From CAZTDU01 sp964617355 (GTDB lineage: Bacteria > Pseudomonadota > Gammaproteobacteria > Burkholderiales > SG8-39), in NCBI GenBank assembly GCA_964617355.1, contig CAZTXP010000056.1, positions 14,271 through 78,270 of the forward strand: a stretch of DNA of 64,000 nucleotides, read 5' to 3'. The stretch's first letter is position 1; each line of letters begins with the position of its first letter. A program made the translations under genes and the position numbers. Shown in pieces: positions 16,539-24,706 of this stretch. The notes below the pieces were generated by a model. It saw only the letters and a program-made list of their open reading frames with translations. It ran no database searches and was not told where the DNA came from.

Positions 16539-19500
16539 ATGATCGACGCGATGGTGCGCGCGGCGCTGGCGCAGCGCCTGGTGGTGGTCGTGCTGGCATT
16601 GGTACTGCTCGCGTTCGGCCTGAACGCGGCGCGCAAGCTCTCGGTGGACGCGTTCCCCGACGTCACCAACGTGCAGGTGCAGATCGCGACCGAGGCGCCG
16701 GGCCGCTCGCCCGAGGAAGTGGAGCGCTTCGTCACCGTGCCGGTCGAGATCGCGATGACGGGCCTGCCCGGCCTCGTCGAGATGCGGTCGCTCAACAAGC
16801 CCGGCCTGTCGCTCATCACGCTCGTCTTCACCGACGCGACCGACGTCTACTTCGCGCGCCAGCTGGTGATGGAGCGCCTGATCGAGATCGGCGGCCGCCT
16901 GCCTGCGGGCACCACGCCGGTGCTCGGGCCGGTGTCCACGGCGCTCGGCGAGGTCTACCAGTACACGCTCGAGCGCCCGGACGACGGCAAGCGCGCGCTG
17001 TCGAAGGAAGAGCTTACCGAGCGGCGCACCGTGCAGGACTGGGTGGTGCGGCCGCTCCTGCGCTCGATCCCCGGCATCGCCGAGATCAATTCCACCGGCG
17101 GCTACGTGCGCCAGTACCAGGTGCTGGTCGAGCCGGACCGGCTGCGGCACTACAAGGTGTCGATCCAGGACGTCTGGCAGGCGCTCGCGCGCAACAACGC
17201 CAACGCCGGCGGAGGCGTGCTGCCGCAGAAGGCCGAGCAGTACCTGATCCGGGGCATCGGCCTGGTGAAGGACCTCGACGACCTGCGCAACATCGTGCTG
17301 AAGGAGGCCGGCGGCACGCCGGTGTACGTGCGCGACGTCGCCGAGGTGGCCTTCGGCGAGGAGGTACGCTACGGCGCGATGATCAAGAACGGCGAGACCG
17401 AGGCGGTCGGCGGCGTCGTGATGATGATCCGCGCGGGCAACGCCAAGGAGGTCGTGTCGCGCATCAAGGCGCGCGTCGACGAGATCAACGCCAAGGGCAT
17501 GCTGCCCGGCGGCCTGAAGATCGTGCCCTACTACGACCGCTCGGAGCTCGTGGACGCGGCGCTGTGGACGGTGACCAAGGTGCTGCTCGAAGGCGTGCTC
17601 TTCGTGGTCGTCGTGCTGGTCCTCTTCCTCGGCGACCTGCGCAGCTCGCTGATCGTGGTCGCCACGCTGGTCCTGACGCCGCTCGCCACGTTCATGGTGA
17701 TGAATCGCTACGGCCTGTCGGCGAACCTGATGTCGCTCGGCGGCCTCGCGATCGCGATCGGCCTGATGGTGGACGGCTCGGTGGTTGTGGTCGATAACGC
17801 GTTAGCGCGCCTCGGGGAGTCGAAGGACGAGAGCCGGGTGCGGGTGATCTTCGAGGCGGTCAAGGAGGTGGCGACACCGGTGATCTTCGGCATCGGCGTG
17901 ATCATCCTGGTGTTCCTGCCGCTGATGACGCTGCAGGGCATGGAGGGCAAGATGTTCGCGCCGCTCGCCTACACGATCGCGATCGCGCTCTTCATCTCGC
18001 TGGTGCTGTCGCTGACGCTGACGCCCGCGCTCGCCACCTACCTGTTGAAGGGCGGTGCCGAGCACGACACCTGGATGATCGCGCGCCTGAAGCGCCCGTA
18101 CCTGCGCCTGCTCGACCTCGCGCTCGCCAACGAGAGGAAGACCGTGGGCGCCGCGGTGGCCGCGTTCGTGCTCGCGCTGGCGGTGGTGCCGTTCCTCGGC
18201 ACCGCGTTCATCCCGGAGATGAAGGAGGGCTCGATCTCGCCGTCGATGGACCGCGTGCCCAACATCGCGATCGACGAATCGATCGCGATGGAGAAGGAGG
18301 CGATGCGCCGCGTGATGGAGGTGCCGGGCGTGAAGCTCGCCGTATCGCGCCTCGGGCGCGGCGAGTCGCCCGCCGACCCCGCGGGGCCGAACGAGGCCGA
18401 CCCGATCGTGACGCTGAAGCCGCGCGACGAGTGGCCGAAGGGCTGGACGCAGGACACCATCGCCGCGGCCATCGTCGAGAAGCTGAAGTCGCTGCCCGGC
18501 GTGCAGCTGGTCATGGCGCAGCCGATCTCGGATCGCGTCGACGAGATGGTGACGGGCGTGCGGTCGGATGTCGCGGTGAAGCTCTTCGGCGACGACCTCG
18601 AGGTACTGCGCGCGAAGGCGAACGAGATCGCCAAGGTCGCCGGCGGCGTGCGCGGCATGCGCGACCTGCGCGTCGAGCGCGTGGGCGGGCAGCAGTACCT
18701 GACCGTGGCGATCGACCGCCAGGCGATCGCGCGCGCCGGCCTCAACGTCGCCGACGTGCAGGATGTGATCGAGATGGCGATCGGCGGCAAGGTGGCCACC
18801 GAGATCTACGAGGGCGAGCGGCGCTTCTCGGCGATCGTGCGCCTGCCCGAGCGCCTGCGCGACAGCATCGCCGAGATCCGCGCGATCACGCTGACCGCGC
18901 CCTCGGGCGCGCTGGTCGCGCTGGAGAGCCTCGCGCGTATCGAGGTCTCCGAGGGACCGGCGCAGGTGAGCCGGGAAATGGGCAAGCGCCGCATCGTCGT
19001 CGGCATCAACGTGCAGGACCGAGACCTCGGCGGCTTCGTCGCCGAGCTGCGCGGCGCGGTCGAGGCGGGCGTCGCGCTGCCCGAGGGCTACTACCTGGAG
19101 TGGGGCGGGCAGTTCCAGAACATGGAGCGCGCGCTCGGCCACCTGATGGTGATCGTGCCGGTGACCGTGGGCGCGATCTTCTTCCTCCTCTTCCTGCTCT
19201 TCAACTCGCTGCGCTTCGCGACGCTGATCATCACGGTGCTGCCGTTCGCGTCGATCGGCGGCGTGCTCGCGCTGGCGGTGACCGGCGAGTACCTGTCGGT
19301 GCCGGCGTCGGTGGGGTTCATCGCGCTTTGGGGCATCGCGGTGCTGAACGGCGTCGTGCTCGTCACCTGCATCCGCAAGCTGCGCGAGGACGGCCTGCCG
19401 ATGGCGCGCGCGGTGGTCGAGGGCGCGACGCAGCGCTTCCGCCCGGTGATGATGACCGCGACCGTGGCGATGCTCGGCCTGATCCCGTTCCTGTTCGCCA

Positions 19501-19634
19501 CCGGGCCGGGCTCCGAGGTGCAGCGGCCGCTCGCCATCGTGGTGATCGGCGGCCTGATCACGTCGACGCTGCTCACGCTGGTCGTGGTGCCGACGCTGTA
19601 CCGCTTCTTCGAGGAAAGGAGGATCGAGGCATGA
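16539..19634 (+). CDS. heavy-metal RND efflux pump (CzcA/CusA family)
   Basis: The 1031-residue product has the full RND layout: a first helix, large periplasmic loop, TM cluster 2-6, second periplasmic loop and TM cluster 8-12. The HME-family start DAFPDVTNVQVQI is visible. In TM4 the sequence is GLAIAIGLMVDGSVVVVDN. Relative to CzcA Asp402, Asp408 and Glu415 the residues here are Ala406, Asp412 and Asp419, so one of the three proton-relay or metal-selectivity acids is absent. That argues against a classical Co/Zn/Cd CzcA and leaves a monovalent or other HME subgroup possible. It uses proton-motive force to expel metal or other cations through the partner duct. Confidence 0.9.
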   Translation: MIDAMVRAALAQRLVVVVLALVLLAFGLNAARKLSVDAFPDVTNVQVQIATEAPGRSPEEVERFVTVPVEIAMTGLPGLVEMRSLNKPGLSLITLVFTDATDVYFARQLVMERLIEIGGRLPAGTTPVLGPVSTALGEVYQYTLERPDDGKRALSKEELTERRTVQDWVVRPLLRSIPGIAEINSTGGYVRQYQVLVEPDRLRHYKVSIQDVWQALARNNANAGGGVLPQKAEQYLIRGIGLVKDLDDLRNIVLKEAGGTPVYVRDVAEVAFGEEVRYGAMIKNGETEAVGGVVMMIRAGNAKEVVSRIKARVDEINAKGMLPGGLKIVPYYDRSELVDAALWTVTKVLLEGVLFVVVVLVLFLGDLRSSLIVVATLVLTPLATFMVMNRYGLSANLMSLGGLAIAIGLMVDGSVVVVDNALARLGESKDESRVRVIFEAVKEVATPVIFGIGVIILVFLPLMTLQGMEGKMFAPLAYTIAIALFISLVLSLTLTPALATYLLKGGAEHDTWMIARLKRPYLRLLDLALANERKTVGAAVAAFVLALAVVPFLGTAFIPEMKEGSISPSMDRVPNIAIDESIAMEKEAMRRVMEVPGVKLAVSRLGRGESPADPAGPNEADPIVTLKPRDEWPKGWTQDTIAAAIVEKLKSLPGVQLVMAQPISDRVDEMVTGVRSDVAVKLFGDDLEVLRAKANEIAKVAGGVRGMRDLRVERVGGQQYLTVAIDRQAIARAGLNVADVQDVIEMAIGGKVATEIYEGERRFSAIVRLPERLRDSIAEIRAITLTAPSGALVALESLARIEVSEGPAQVSREMGKRRIVVGINVQDRDLGGFVAELRGAVEAGVALPEGYYLEWGGQFQNMERALGHLMVIVPVTVGAIFFLLFLLFNSLRFATLIITVLPFASIGGVLALAVTGEYLSVPASVGFIALWGIAVLNGVVLVTCIRKLREDGLPMARAVVEGATQRFRPVMMTATVAMLGLIPFLFATGPGSEVQRPLAIVVIGGLITSTLLTLVVVPTLYRFFEERRIEA

Positions 19635-19963
19635 AGGAGATCAAGGCAGTGATCCAGCCGGGGCGGCTGTCGCGGCTGCGCGAGGCGGTGCGGCGGATTC
19701 CCGACTTCCCCGGCATGACGGTGTCCCGCGCCGAGGGCTCGGGGTACCACCCGCAGAAGCCGGCGTCCGCCGGGATCAAGGGCGAGCTCGCGGATTTCTC
19801 GGCCAAGGTGCGCATCGAGATCGTCGCGCCCGACGAGCAGGTCGAGGCGCTGTGCGCGCTGGTGCGCGACGCGTGCCACACCGGGCAGGCCGGCGACGGG
19901 GTGGTATGGGTGGTCCCGGTGGAGCGGTTCGGCCGCCTGCGCGAACCCGCGGGGCCGCGGTAG
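19631..19963 (+). CDS. PII-like protein of metal-efflux operons (PII-NG type)
   Basis: A 110-residue protein whose start overlaps the pump stop (ATGA). It has the beta-alpha-beta ferredoxin-like layout of PII signalling proteins: MKEIKAVIQPGRLSRLREAV at the N-terminus, a T-loop-like segment SRAEGSGYHPQKP, then RIEIVAPDEQVEALCALV and GDGVVWVVPVERFGRLR. The T-loop lacks the usual uridylylated Tyr context of GlnB/GlnK. A PII branch called PII-NG has been described beside CusABC-type genes, which fits this location. It probably senses a metal or nucleotide and tunes the pump; this is inference. Confidence 0.8.
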   Translation: MKEIKAVIQPGRLSRLREAVRRIPDFPGMTVSRAEGSGYHPQKPASAGIKGELADFSAKVRIEIVAPDEQVEALCALVRDACHTGQAGDGVVWVVPVERFGRLREPAGPR

Positions 19964-19990
19964 GGGCCGTCAATTGCCGTGAGAGGGAAT

Positions 19991-20005
19991 ATTCATTGGA
20001 TGAAT
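19991..20005. promoter_or_regulatory. palindromic candidate operator upstream of the Mn riboswitch
   Basis: ATTCAT-TGG-ATGAAT is a perfect 6-bp inverted repeat with a 3-base spacer. It overlaps the 8-base palindrome GAATATTC (19987-19994). It lies in the only AT-rich patch between the PII-like gene and the riboswitch, where the terC promoter should be. A metal-responsive repressor site is possible but no factor can be named. Confidence 0.4.
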
Positions 20006-20039
20006 GCAGCCCCAGGGTGGCATCATCAGTGCCGTACCA

Positions 20040-20150
20040 AGCAATCCCCCCAGGGGAGTAGCTCCACGCCGCGCGGTCGTCAATCCGGGTGCAATGCACC
20101 CCGTCGCGCGGGCGGCCCAGCGCCGCGAGCCAGACCGGGCCCGTAACGTT
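20040..20150 (+). promoter_or_regulatory. yybP-ykoY manganese riboswitch
   Basis: The leader of the TerC-family gene carries the conserved pieces of the yybP-ykoY motif in order: GGGGAGTAGC (20053-20062), GTCGTCA (20077-20082 region), a GTGCA-A-TGCAC hairpin (20089-20099), and CCAGACC (20130-20136). These flank GC-rich pairing arms. This RNA family senses Mn2+ and controls exporters of the MntP, TerC/Alx and P-type classes. Here it ends about 20 bases before the ATG, near the GGAGG site, so control could be at translation initiation. Boundaries are approximate. Confidence 0.85.
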
Positions 20151-20170
20151 TCGACCACGGAGGCTCGTCG

Positions 20171-21133
20171 ATGGAAACCATTGCCACCCCCGCCATGTGG
20201 GCGGGTTTCTTCCTGTTCGTGGTCGTCGCGACCTTCGTCGACCTCAAGGTACTGGCGGCCAAGGGCGCGACGCGCGTCAGCCTGCGCGAGGCGCTCGCGT
20301 GGTCCGCGTTCTGGGTCGCGCTCGCGCTCGCCTTTGGCGGCTGGCTCTGGTGGCACCTGACCGGCACCGCCGGCCCCGAGGAGGCGCGCGAGCAGGCGCT
20401 CGCGTACCTCACCGGGTATCTCATCGAGAAGTCGCTGTCGGTGGACAACATCTTCGTGTTCCTGATGCTGTTCACCTATTTCGCGGTGCCGGCCGAGCTG
20501 CAGCGGCGCACGCTGGTCTACGGCGTGCTCGGCGCGATTGCGCTGCGCATCGTGATGATCCTCGTCGGCGCGTGGCTGATCGCGAAGTTCCACTGGATCA
20601 TCTACGTGTTCGGCCTGTTCCTGCTCGCCACCGGCGGCAAGATGCTGTTCTTCGCCGGACAGAAGCCCGACCTCGAGAAGAACCCGGCGCTGCGCTGGAT
20701 GCGCGGCCACCTCGCGCTCACGCCGGGCTTCGAGGGGGAGCGCTTCTGGATCCTGAAGGACGGGGTGCGCACCTATACGCCGCTGTTCCTCGTGCTGGTG
20801 ATGATCGGCGTCACCGACATCGTGTTCGCGGTCGACAGCATCCCGGCGATCTTCGCCATCACGGATGACCCGTTCATCGTCATGACCTCGAACATCTTCG
20901 CGGTGCTGGGGCTGCGGGCGCTCTACTTCGTGCTCGCCGACATGGCGGATCGCTTCCACCTGCTGTCCTACGGCCTCGCGCTGGTGCTCATGTTCATCGG
21001 CACGAAGATGCTGCTGATCGACGTCTACAAGATCCCGGTGTTCCTCGCCCTCGGCGTGGTCGCCGCGCTGATCGCGGCCAGCATCGTCGCCAGCCTCGTG
21101 CTGCGGCCGCGACCGCCGGCCGGGGGCGGTTGA
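20171..21133 (+). CDS. TerC/Alx-family integral membrane protein, probable Mn2+ exporter
   Basis: A 320-residue polytopic protein with about eight to nine hydrophobic helices. It shows the TerC-family motifs: Asp in FLFVVVATFVDLK, SLSVDNIFVFLMLF, VTDIVFAVDSIPAIFAI and FAVLGLRALYFVLADM. The Asp/Asn/Ser residues within the DN and DS motifs are the presumed cation ligands. The manganese riboswitch in its leader strongly supports Mn2+ export as the role, as for Alx and related TerC proteins. It is followed 12 bases later by nhaA; both act on cation balance and may share the transcript. Confidence 0.9.
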   Translation: METIATPAMWAGFFLFVVVATFVDLKVLAAKGATRVSLREALAWSAFWVALALAFGGWLWWHLTGTAGPEEAREQALAYLTGYLIEKSLSVDNIFVFLMLFTYFAVPAELQRRTLVYGVLGAIALRIVMILVGAWLIAKFHWIIYVFGLFLLATGGKMLFFAGQKPDLEKNPALRWMRGHLALTPGFEGERFWILKDGVRTYTPLFLVLVMIGVTDIVFAVDSIPAIFAITDDPFIVMTSNIFAVLGLRALYFVLADMADRFHLLSYGLALVLMFIGTKMLLIDVYKIPVFLALGVVAALIAASIVASLVLRPRPPAGGG

Positions 21134-21145
21134 TATGCTCCGGGC

Positions 21146-22333
21146 ATGAACCCGCTTTCCAGTGCGATCCGGGAGTTCCTCCGGCTCGAGGCGTCGGGCG
21201 GCATCCTGCTGCTCGCCGCCGCCATCGCGGCGATGGCGTTCGCCAATTCGCCGTGGTCCGGCGTGTACGAGGGCCTGCTCGCGATCCCGGTGGAATTGCG
21301 CGCCGGCAGCTTCGAGATCGCCAAGCCGCTGCTCTTGTGGATCAACGACGGCCTGATGGCGGTGTTCTTCTTCCTGGTCGGCCTCGAGATCAAGCGCGAG
21401 TTCCTCGAGGGCCACCTCGCCGATCGCTCGCAGGCGGTGCTGCCGGCGCTCGCCGCGCTCGGCGGCATGGTGGTGCCGGGCGCGATCTACGCCGCGATCA
21501 ACTGGGGCGACCCCGTCGCGCTGCGCGGCTGGGCGATCCCGACCGCGACCGACATCGCGTTCGCGGTCGGCGTGCTCGCGCTCCTGGGCAGCCGCGTGCC
21601 GGCGGGGCTCAAGGTGTTCCTGCTGACGCTCGCCATCCTCGACGACCTCGGCGCGATCGTCGTCATCGCGCTGTTCTACACCGACCACCTGTCGCTGGCG
21701 TCGCTCGGCGTCGCCGCCGTCGCGCTGGCCGTGCTCGCGGTATTCAACCGCCGGGGCATCGCGGCGGTGCCGCCGTACCTGCTCGTCGGCGCGATCATGT
21801 GGGCGGCGGTGCTGAAGTCCGGCGTGCACGCGACGCTCGCGGGCGTCGCGCTGGCGCTCTTCATCCCGATGCGCGGGCCGGACGACGTTTCGCCGCTGCG
21901 GCGCCTGGAGCACGACCTGCACCCGGCGGTGGCCTACGGGATCCTGCCGCTCTTCGCGTTCGCCAACGCCGGCGTGCCGCTCGAGGGCATGACGCTCGCG
22001 ACGCTCGCGAGCCCCGTGCCCGCGGGCATCGCGCTCGGGCTGCTCGCCGGGAAGACGCTCGGCGTGCTCGCGGCCTGCGCGGCGACGGTCGGTCTCGGAT
22101 TCGCGCGCCTGCCGGAGGGCGCGGACTGGCGCCAGATGGCCGGCGTCGCGATCCTCTGCGGCATCGGCTTCACGATGAGCCTCTTCATCGGTTCGCTCGC
22201 GTTCGAGGGCGAGGCCGCGCGCGTCGCGAACGAGAGCCGACTCGGCATCCTTGCCGGCTCGATCGCCGCCGGCGTGCTGGGCTACTTCGTGCTGCGCGCG
22301 GCCTTGCCGCGCGCGTCGGCGGGCGCCGCCTAG
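21146..22333 (+). CDS. nhaA: Na+/H+ antiporter NhaA
   Basis: The 395-residue product matches NhaA in length and order, with about twelve helices. The start region LEASGGILLLAAAIAAMAFAN is visible, as are TATDIAFAVGVLALLG and the paired ion-binding aspartates in ILDDLGAIVVIALFYT. CGIGFTMSLFIGSLAF marks the C-terminal helices with the conserved Lys/Gly region. It exchanges external protons for internal Na+ (or Li+) at the inner membrane and regulates pH. Stop codons of nhaA and the convergent next gene share the bases CTAG, so both end within 4 bases. Confidence 0.94.
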   Translation: MNPLSSAIREFLRLEASGGILLLAAAIAAMAFANSPWSGVYEGLLAIPVELRAGSFEIAKPLLLWINDGLMAVFFFLVGLEIKREFLEGHLADRSQAVLPALAALGGMVVPGAIYAAINWGDPVALRGWAIPTATDIAFAVGVLALLGSRVPAGLKVFLLTLAILDDLGAIVVIALFYTDHLSLASLGVAAVALAVLAVFNRRGIAAVPPYLLVGAIMWAAVLKSGVHATLAGVALALFIPMRGPDDVSPLRRLEHDLHPAVAYGILPLFAFANAGVPLEGMTLATLASPVPAGIALGLLAGKTLGVLAACAATVGLGFARLPEGADWRQMAGVAILCGIGFTMSLFIGSLAFEGEAARVANESRLGILAGSIAAGVLGYFVLRAALPRASAGAA

Positions 22334-23559
22334 CGCGACCGGCGAGGCTCGACGGGCGGGCGCTGCAGCGACTCGCAGGCCGTGCGGTAGCCCCCAGAGC
22401 ATTGCGCTTCGAGGTGCTGCCGCGCGAGTTCCGGCTGGCCGCGCTTCGCCGCTTCCTGCGCGCACTGTACGCAGAACCAGCGGGTCGACTGCAGGCTGCA
22501 CAGGCGCGCGCAGGTGCCCGGGAGGTCGCGCGCCATCGGGGACCGGCAATCGGCGAAGTTGCCGATGAGGCACAGGCGCATCTCCAGCTTCTCGCGCGCC
22601 TCGCTCGGCATCCCGGCGCCGTGCTCGCCCAGCAGCACCCGGCAGCTGCGCGCATCGTCGCGCCGGCAGCCGCTCTCGAGCAGCGTGCGCGCGAGCGCGG
22701 CATCGCCGGCCGGCGCCAGCGCGGTCGCCGACGAGCTGCAGGTGCCCGGGGCGCGTTCGCAGGAGAGCGCAAGGTACTTCCCTCCCTGCTGCAGGTCGCC
22801 GGTCGAGAGCAGGTGCAGGCCGAGGCCCTTGCAGAGCGACGCCATGCCGGTTTCGCAGGTCGCGGCGATCGCCTGCACCTCGGCGCTGCCGGCGTCGTGC
22901 CGCGGACGCAGCAGCTTCAGCAGCTCGTGGCAGGAGTCGAGGTGCTCGCGCGCGCAGCCCAGCCGCGCGAAGTCCCGGCGATCAGCCTCGTCGAAGATCT
23001 TCGACTTGCGCGACAGGTCGGCGCAGCTCAGCACGCGGCCGCCGACGCAGGCGTTCTGCTCCGGCAGCTTGCGATGGTGGTACTGGTAGACCACCATCCA
23101 GCCGAGTTCCGCCAGCGAGATGAGCGCGCCGACGAGGGCGCCGGACCACGCGGCCGTGTCGCGGCCGCCCTCGAGTTCCCCGGCGTCGCGCGCCAGCCGC
23201 CACGCGAGCACGGCACAGGCCGCGCCGAACGCCGCGATGGCCAGGCCGTAGGGGATCGCGAACAGCAGGCCGAGCCGCCCCCAGCCGTCGGCGCCTTTCC
23301 AGGTCAGGCCCTCGAACGCGAGGCGCCCTCCCATCCACAGGCACCCCGCCGCGGCGACGGCGAGCAGCGCGATCGCGAAGATCCACGAGACGCGCCTGCG
23401 CGTGGCGAGGCCGGCCGCGTGCGTGCCGAGCAGCACCGCGCAGCCAAGCATCGTCCACTGGCCGACGTGGCGCAGGCCCGAGGCGAGGTTCAGCGCGACG
23501 AACGCGAAGAGCGACAGCACGAGGGCGGCGGGCACGAAGGGGATCGAGAGGAGTCGCAT
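22330..23559 (-). CDS. hypothetical membrane protein with Cys-rich repeat domain
   Basis: I do not recognise this 409-residue protein. The N-terminal half has about five hydrophobic segments (to residue about 165). The C-terminal half (about 170-395) is soluble and rich in Cys: about 18 residues, many spaced like C-x(8-12)-C within short helical units (for example SCADLSRKS, GCAREHLDSCHELL, LLESGCRRDDARSC). The pattern recalls Sel1/TPR-like repeats stabilised by disulfides, as in periplasmic Cys-rich Sel1 proteins. It is probably an inner-membrane protein with a periplasmic interaction domain. It is monocistronic and convergent with nhaA. Confidence 0.7.
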   Translation of the reverse strand: MRLLSIPFVPAALVLSLFAFVALNLASGLRHVGQWTMLGCAVLLGTHAAGLATRRRVSWIFAIALLAVAAAGCLWMGGRLAFEGLTWKGADGWGRLGLLFAIPYGLAIAAFGAACAVLAWRLARDAGELEGGRDTAAWSGALVGALISLAELGWMVVYQYHHRKLPEQNACVGGRVLSCADLSRKSKIFDEADRRDFARLGCAREHLDSCHELLKLLRPRHDAGSAEVQAIAATCETGMASLCKGLGLHLLSTGDLQQGGKYLALSCERAPGTCSSSATALAPAGDAALARTLLESGCRRDDARSCRVLLGEHGAGMPSEAREKLEMRLCLIGNFADCRSPMARDLPGTCARLCSLQSTRWFCVQCAQEAAKRGQPELARQHLEAQCSGGYRTACESLQRPPVEPRRSR

Positions 23560-23676
23560 CGCAGGTGATCCCGAGGCCGGGCGCAGCAGGGGCGGATTGT
23601 ATCGGGACGCGATAGAATGCGGCCCCGCGCTCGCGCGAGCTACCTACCCCGAAAACACCACGGTATCGAGGACTCC

Positions 23677-24699
23677 ATGGACAAGGCACTGCTTTCGAAA
23701 ACCGCCGCCGCGATGGTCGCCAAGGGCAAGGGCGTCCTGGCCGCCGACGAATCCGCTGGCACCTGCGAGAAGCGCTTCCAGACCATCAGCACGCCTTGCA
23801 CCGAGGAAAACCGCCGCGCCTACCGCGGCCTGCTGTTCACGACGCCGGGCGTCGAGAAGTTCGTCTCGGGCGTGATCCTGTTCGACGAGACCATCCGCCA
23901 GAAAGCCGACGACGGCACGCCGTTCGCCGACATGCTGGCGAAGAAGGGCATCCTGCCGGGCATCAAGGTCGACAAGGGCGCGATGGACCTCGCGCTGTGC
24001 CCTGGCGAGAAGGTGACCGAGGGCCTCGACGGCCTGCGTCCGCGCCTTGCCGAGTACTTCAAGCTCGGTGCGCGCTTCGCGAAGTGGCGCGCGGTGATCA
24101 CCATCGGCGAGGCGATCCCTTCGCACGCGTGCCTCTACGCCAACGCGCACGCGCTCGCGCGCTACGCCGCGCTGTGCCAGGAAGCGTCGATCGTGCCGAT
24201 GATCGAGCCCGAGGTGCTGCTCGACGGCGACCACACCATCGAGCGCTGCGAGGAAGTCACCGAAGCGACGCTGCGCGCCACCTACGCCGCGCTCGCCGCG
24301 CACAACGTGTCGCTAGAGCACACCATCCTCAAGTCGAGCATGGTGGTGTCGGGCAAGGACTGCTCGCGGCAGGCCGGCGTCGAGGAAGTCGCCGAGCGTA
24401 CGCTGCGCGTGCTGAAGCGCACGGTGCCCTCGGCGCAGCCCGGCATCGTGTTCCTGTCGGGCGGCCAGTCGGACGTCTCGGCCACCGCGCACCTGAACGC
24501 GATGAACGCGATGGGCCCGAATCCGTGGCCGCTCACGTTCTCGTACTCGCGCGCGCTGCAGAACCCGGCGCTGAAGACCTGGCGCGGGCAGGCCTCGAAC
24601 GTGCAGGCCGCGCAGCAGGCCTTCTACCACCGCGCCCACATGAACGGCCTCGCCGCCGCGGGCAAGTGGAAGCCGGAGCTCGAGAAGGCCGTCGCCTGA
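23677..24699 (+). CDS. fructose-bisphosphate aldolase class I
   Basis: The 340-residue enzyme belongs to the eukaryote-like class I aldolase family: GKGVLAADESAGTCEKRF at the N-terminus, ITIGEAIPSHACLYANAHALARY in the barrel, and the Schiff-base Lys219 in ILKSSMV. FLSGGQSDVSATAHLNAMN is the phosphate-binding region. It cleaves fructose-1,6-bisphosphate in glycolysis or the reverse in gluconeogenesis, without metal. ATG 23677 was chosen because the family begins just before the conserved segment. A TAGAAT -10-like element lies at 23613-23618. purC follows after 7 bases, so it may be co-transcribed with purine genes. Confidence 0.94.
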   Translation: MDKALLSKTAAAMVAKGKGVLAADESAGTCEKRFQTISTPCTEENRRAYRGLLFTTPGVEKFVSGVILFDETIRQKADDGTPFADMLAKKGILPGIKVDKGAMDLALCPGEKVTEGLDGLRPRLAEYFKLGARFAKWRAVITIGEAIPSHACLYANAHALARYAALCQEASIVPMIEPEVLLDGDHTIERCEEVTEATLRATYAALAAHNVSLEHTILKSSMVVSGKDCSRQAGVEEVAERTLRVLKRTVPSAQPGIVFLSGGQSDVSATAHLNAMNAMGPNPWPLTFSYSRALQNPALKTWRGQASNVQAAQQAFYHRAHMNGLAAAGKWKPELEKAVA

Positions 24700-24706
24700 G
24701 GCCGCG

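Noticed and set aside
19970..22573. 867-codon antisense open frame opposite terC and nhaA
   Set aside because: High-GC shadow rich in Arg, Glu and His with no domain; both sense genes and the riboswitch are convincing.
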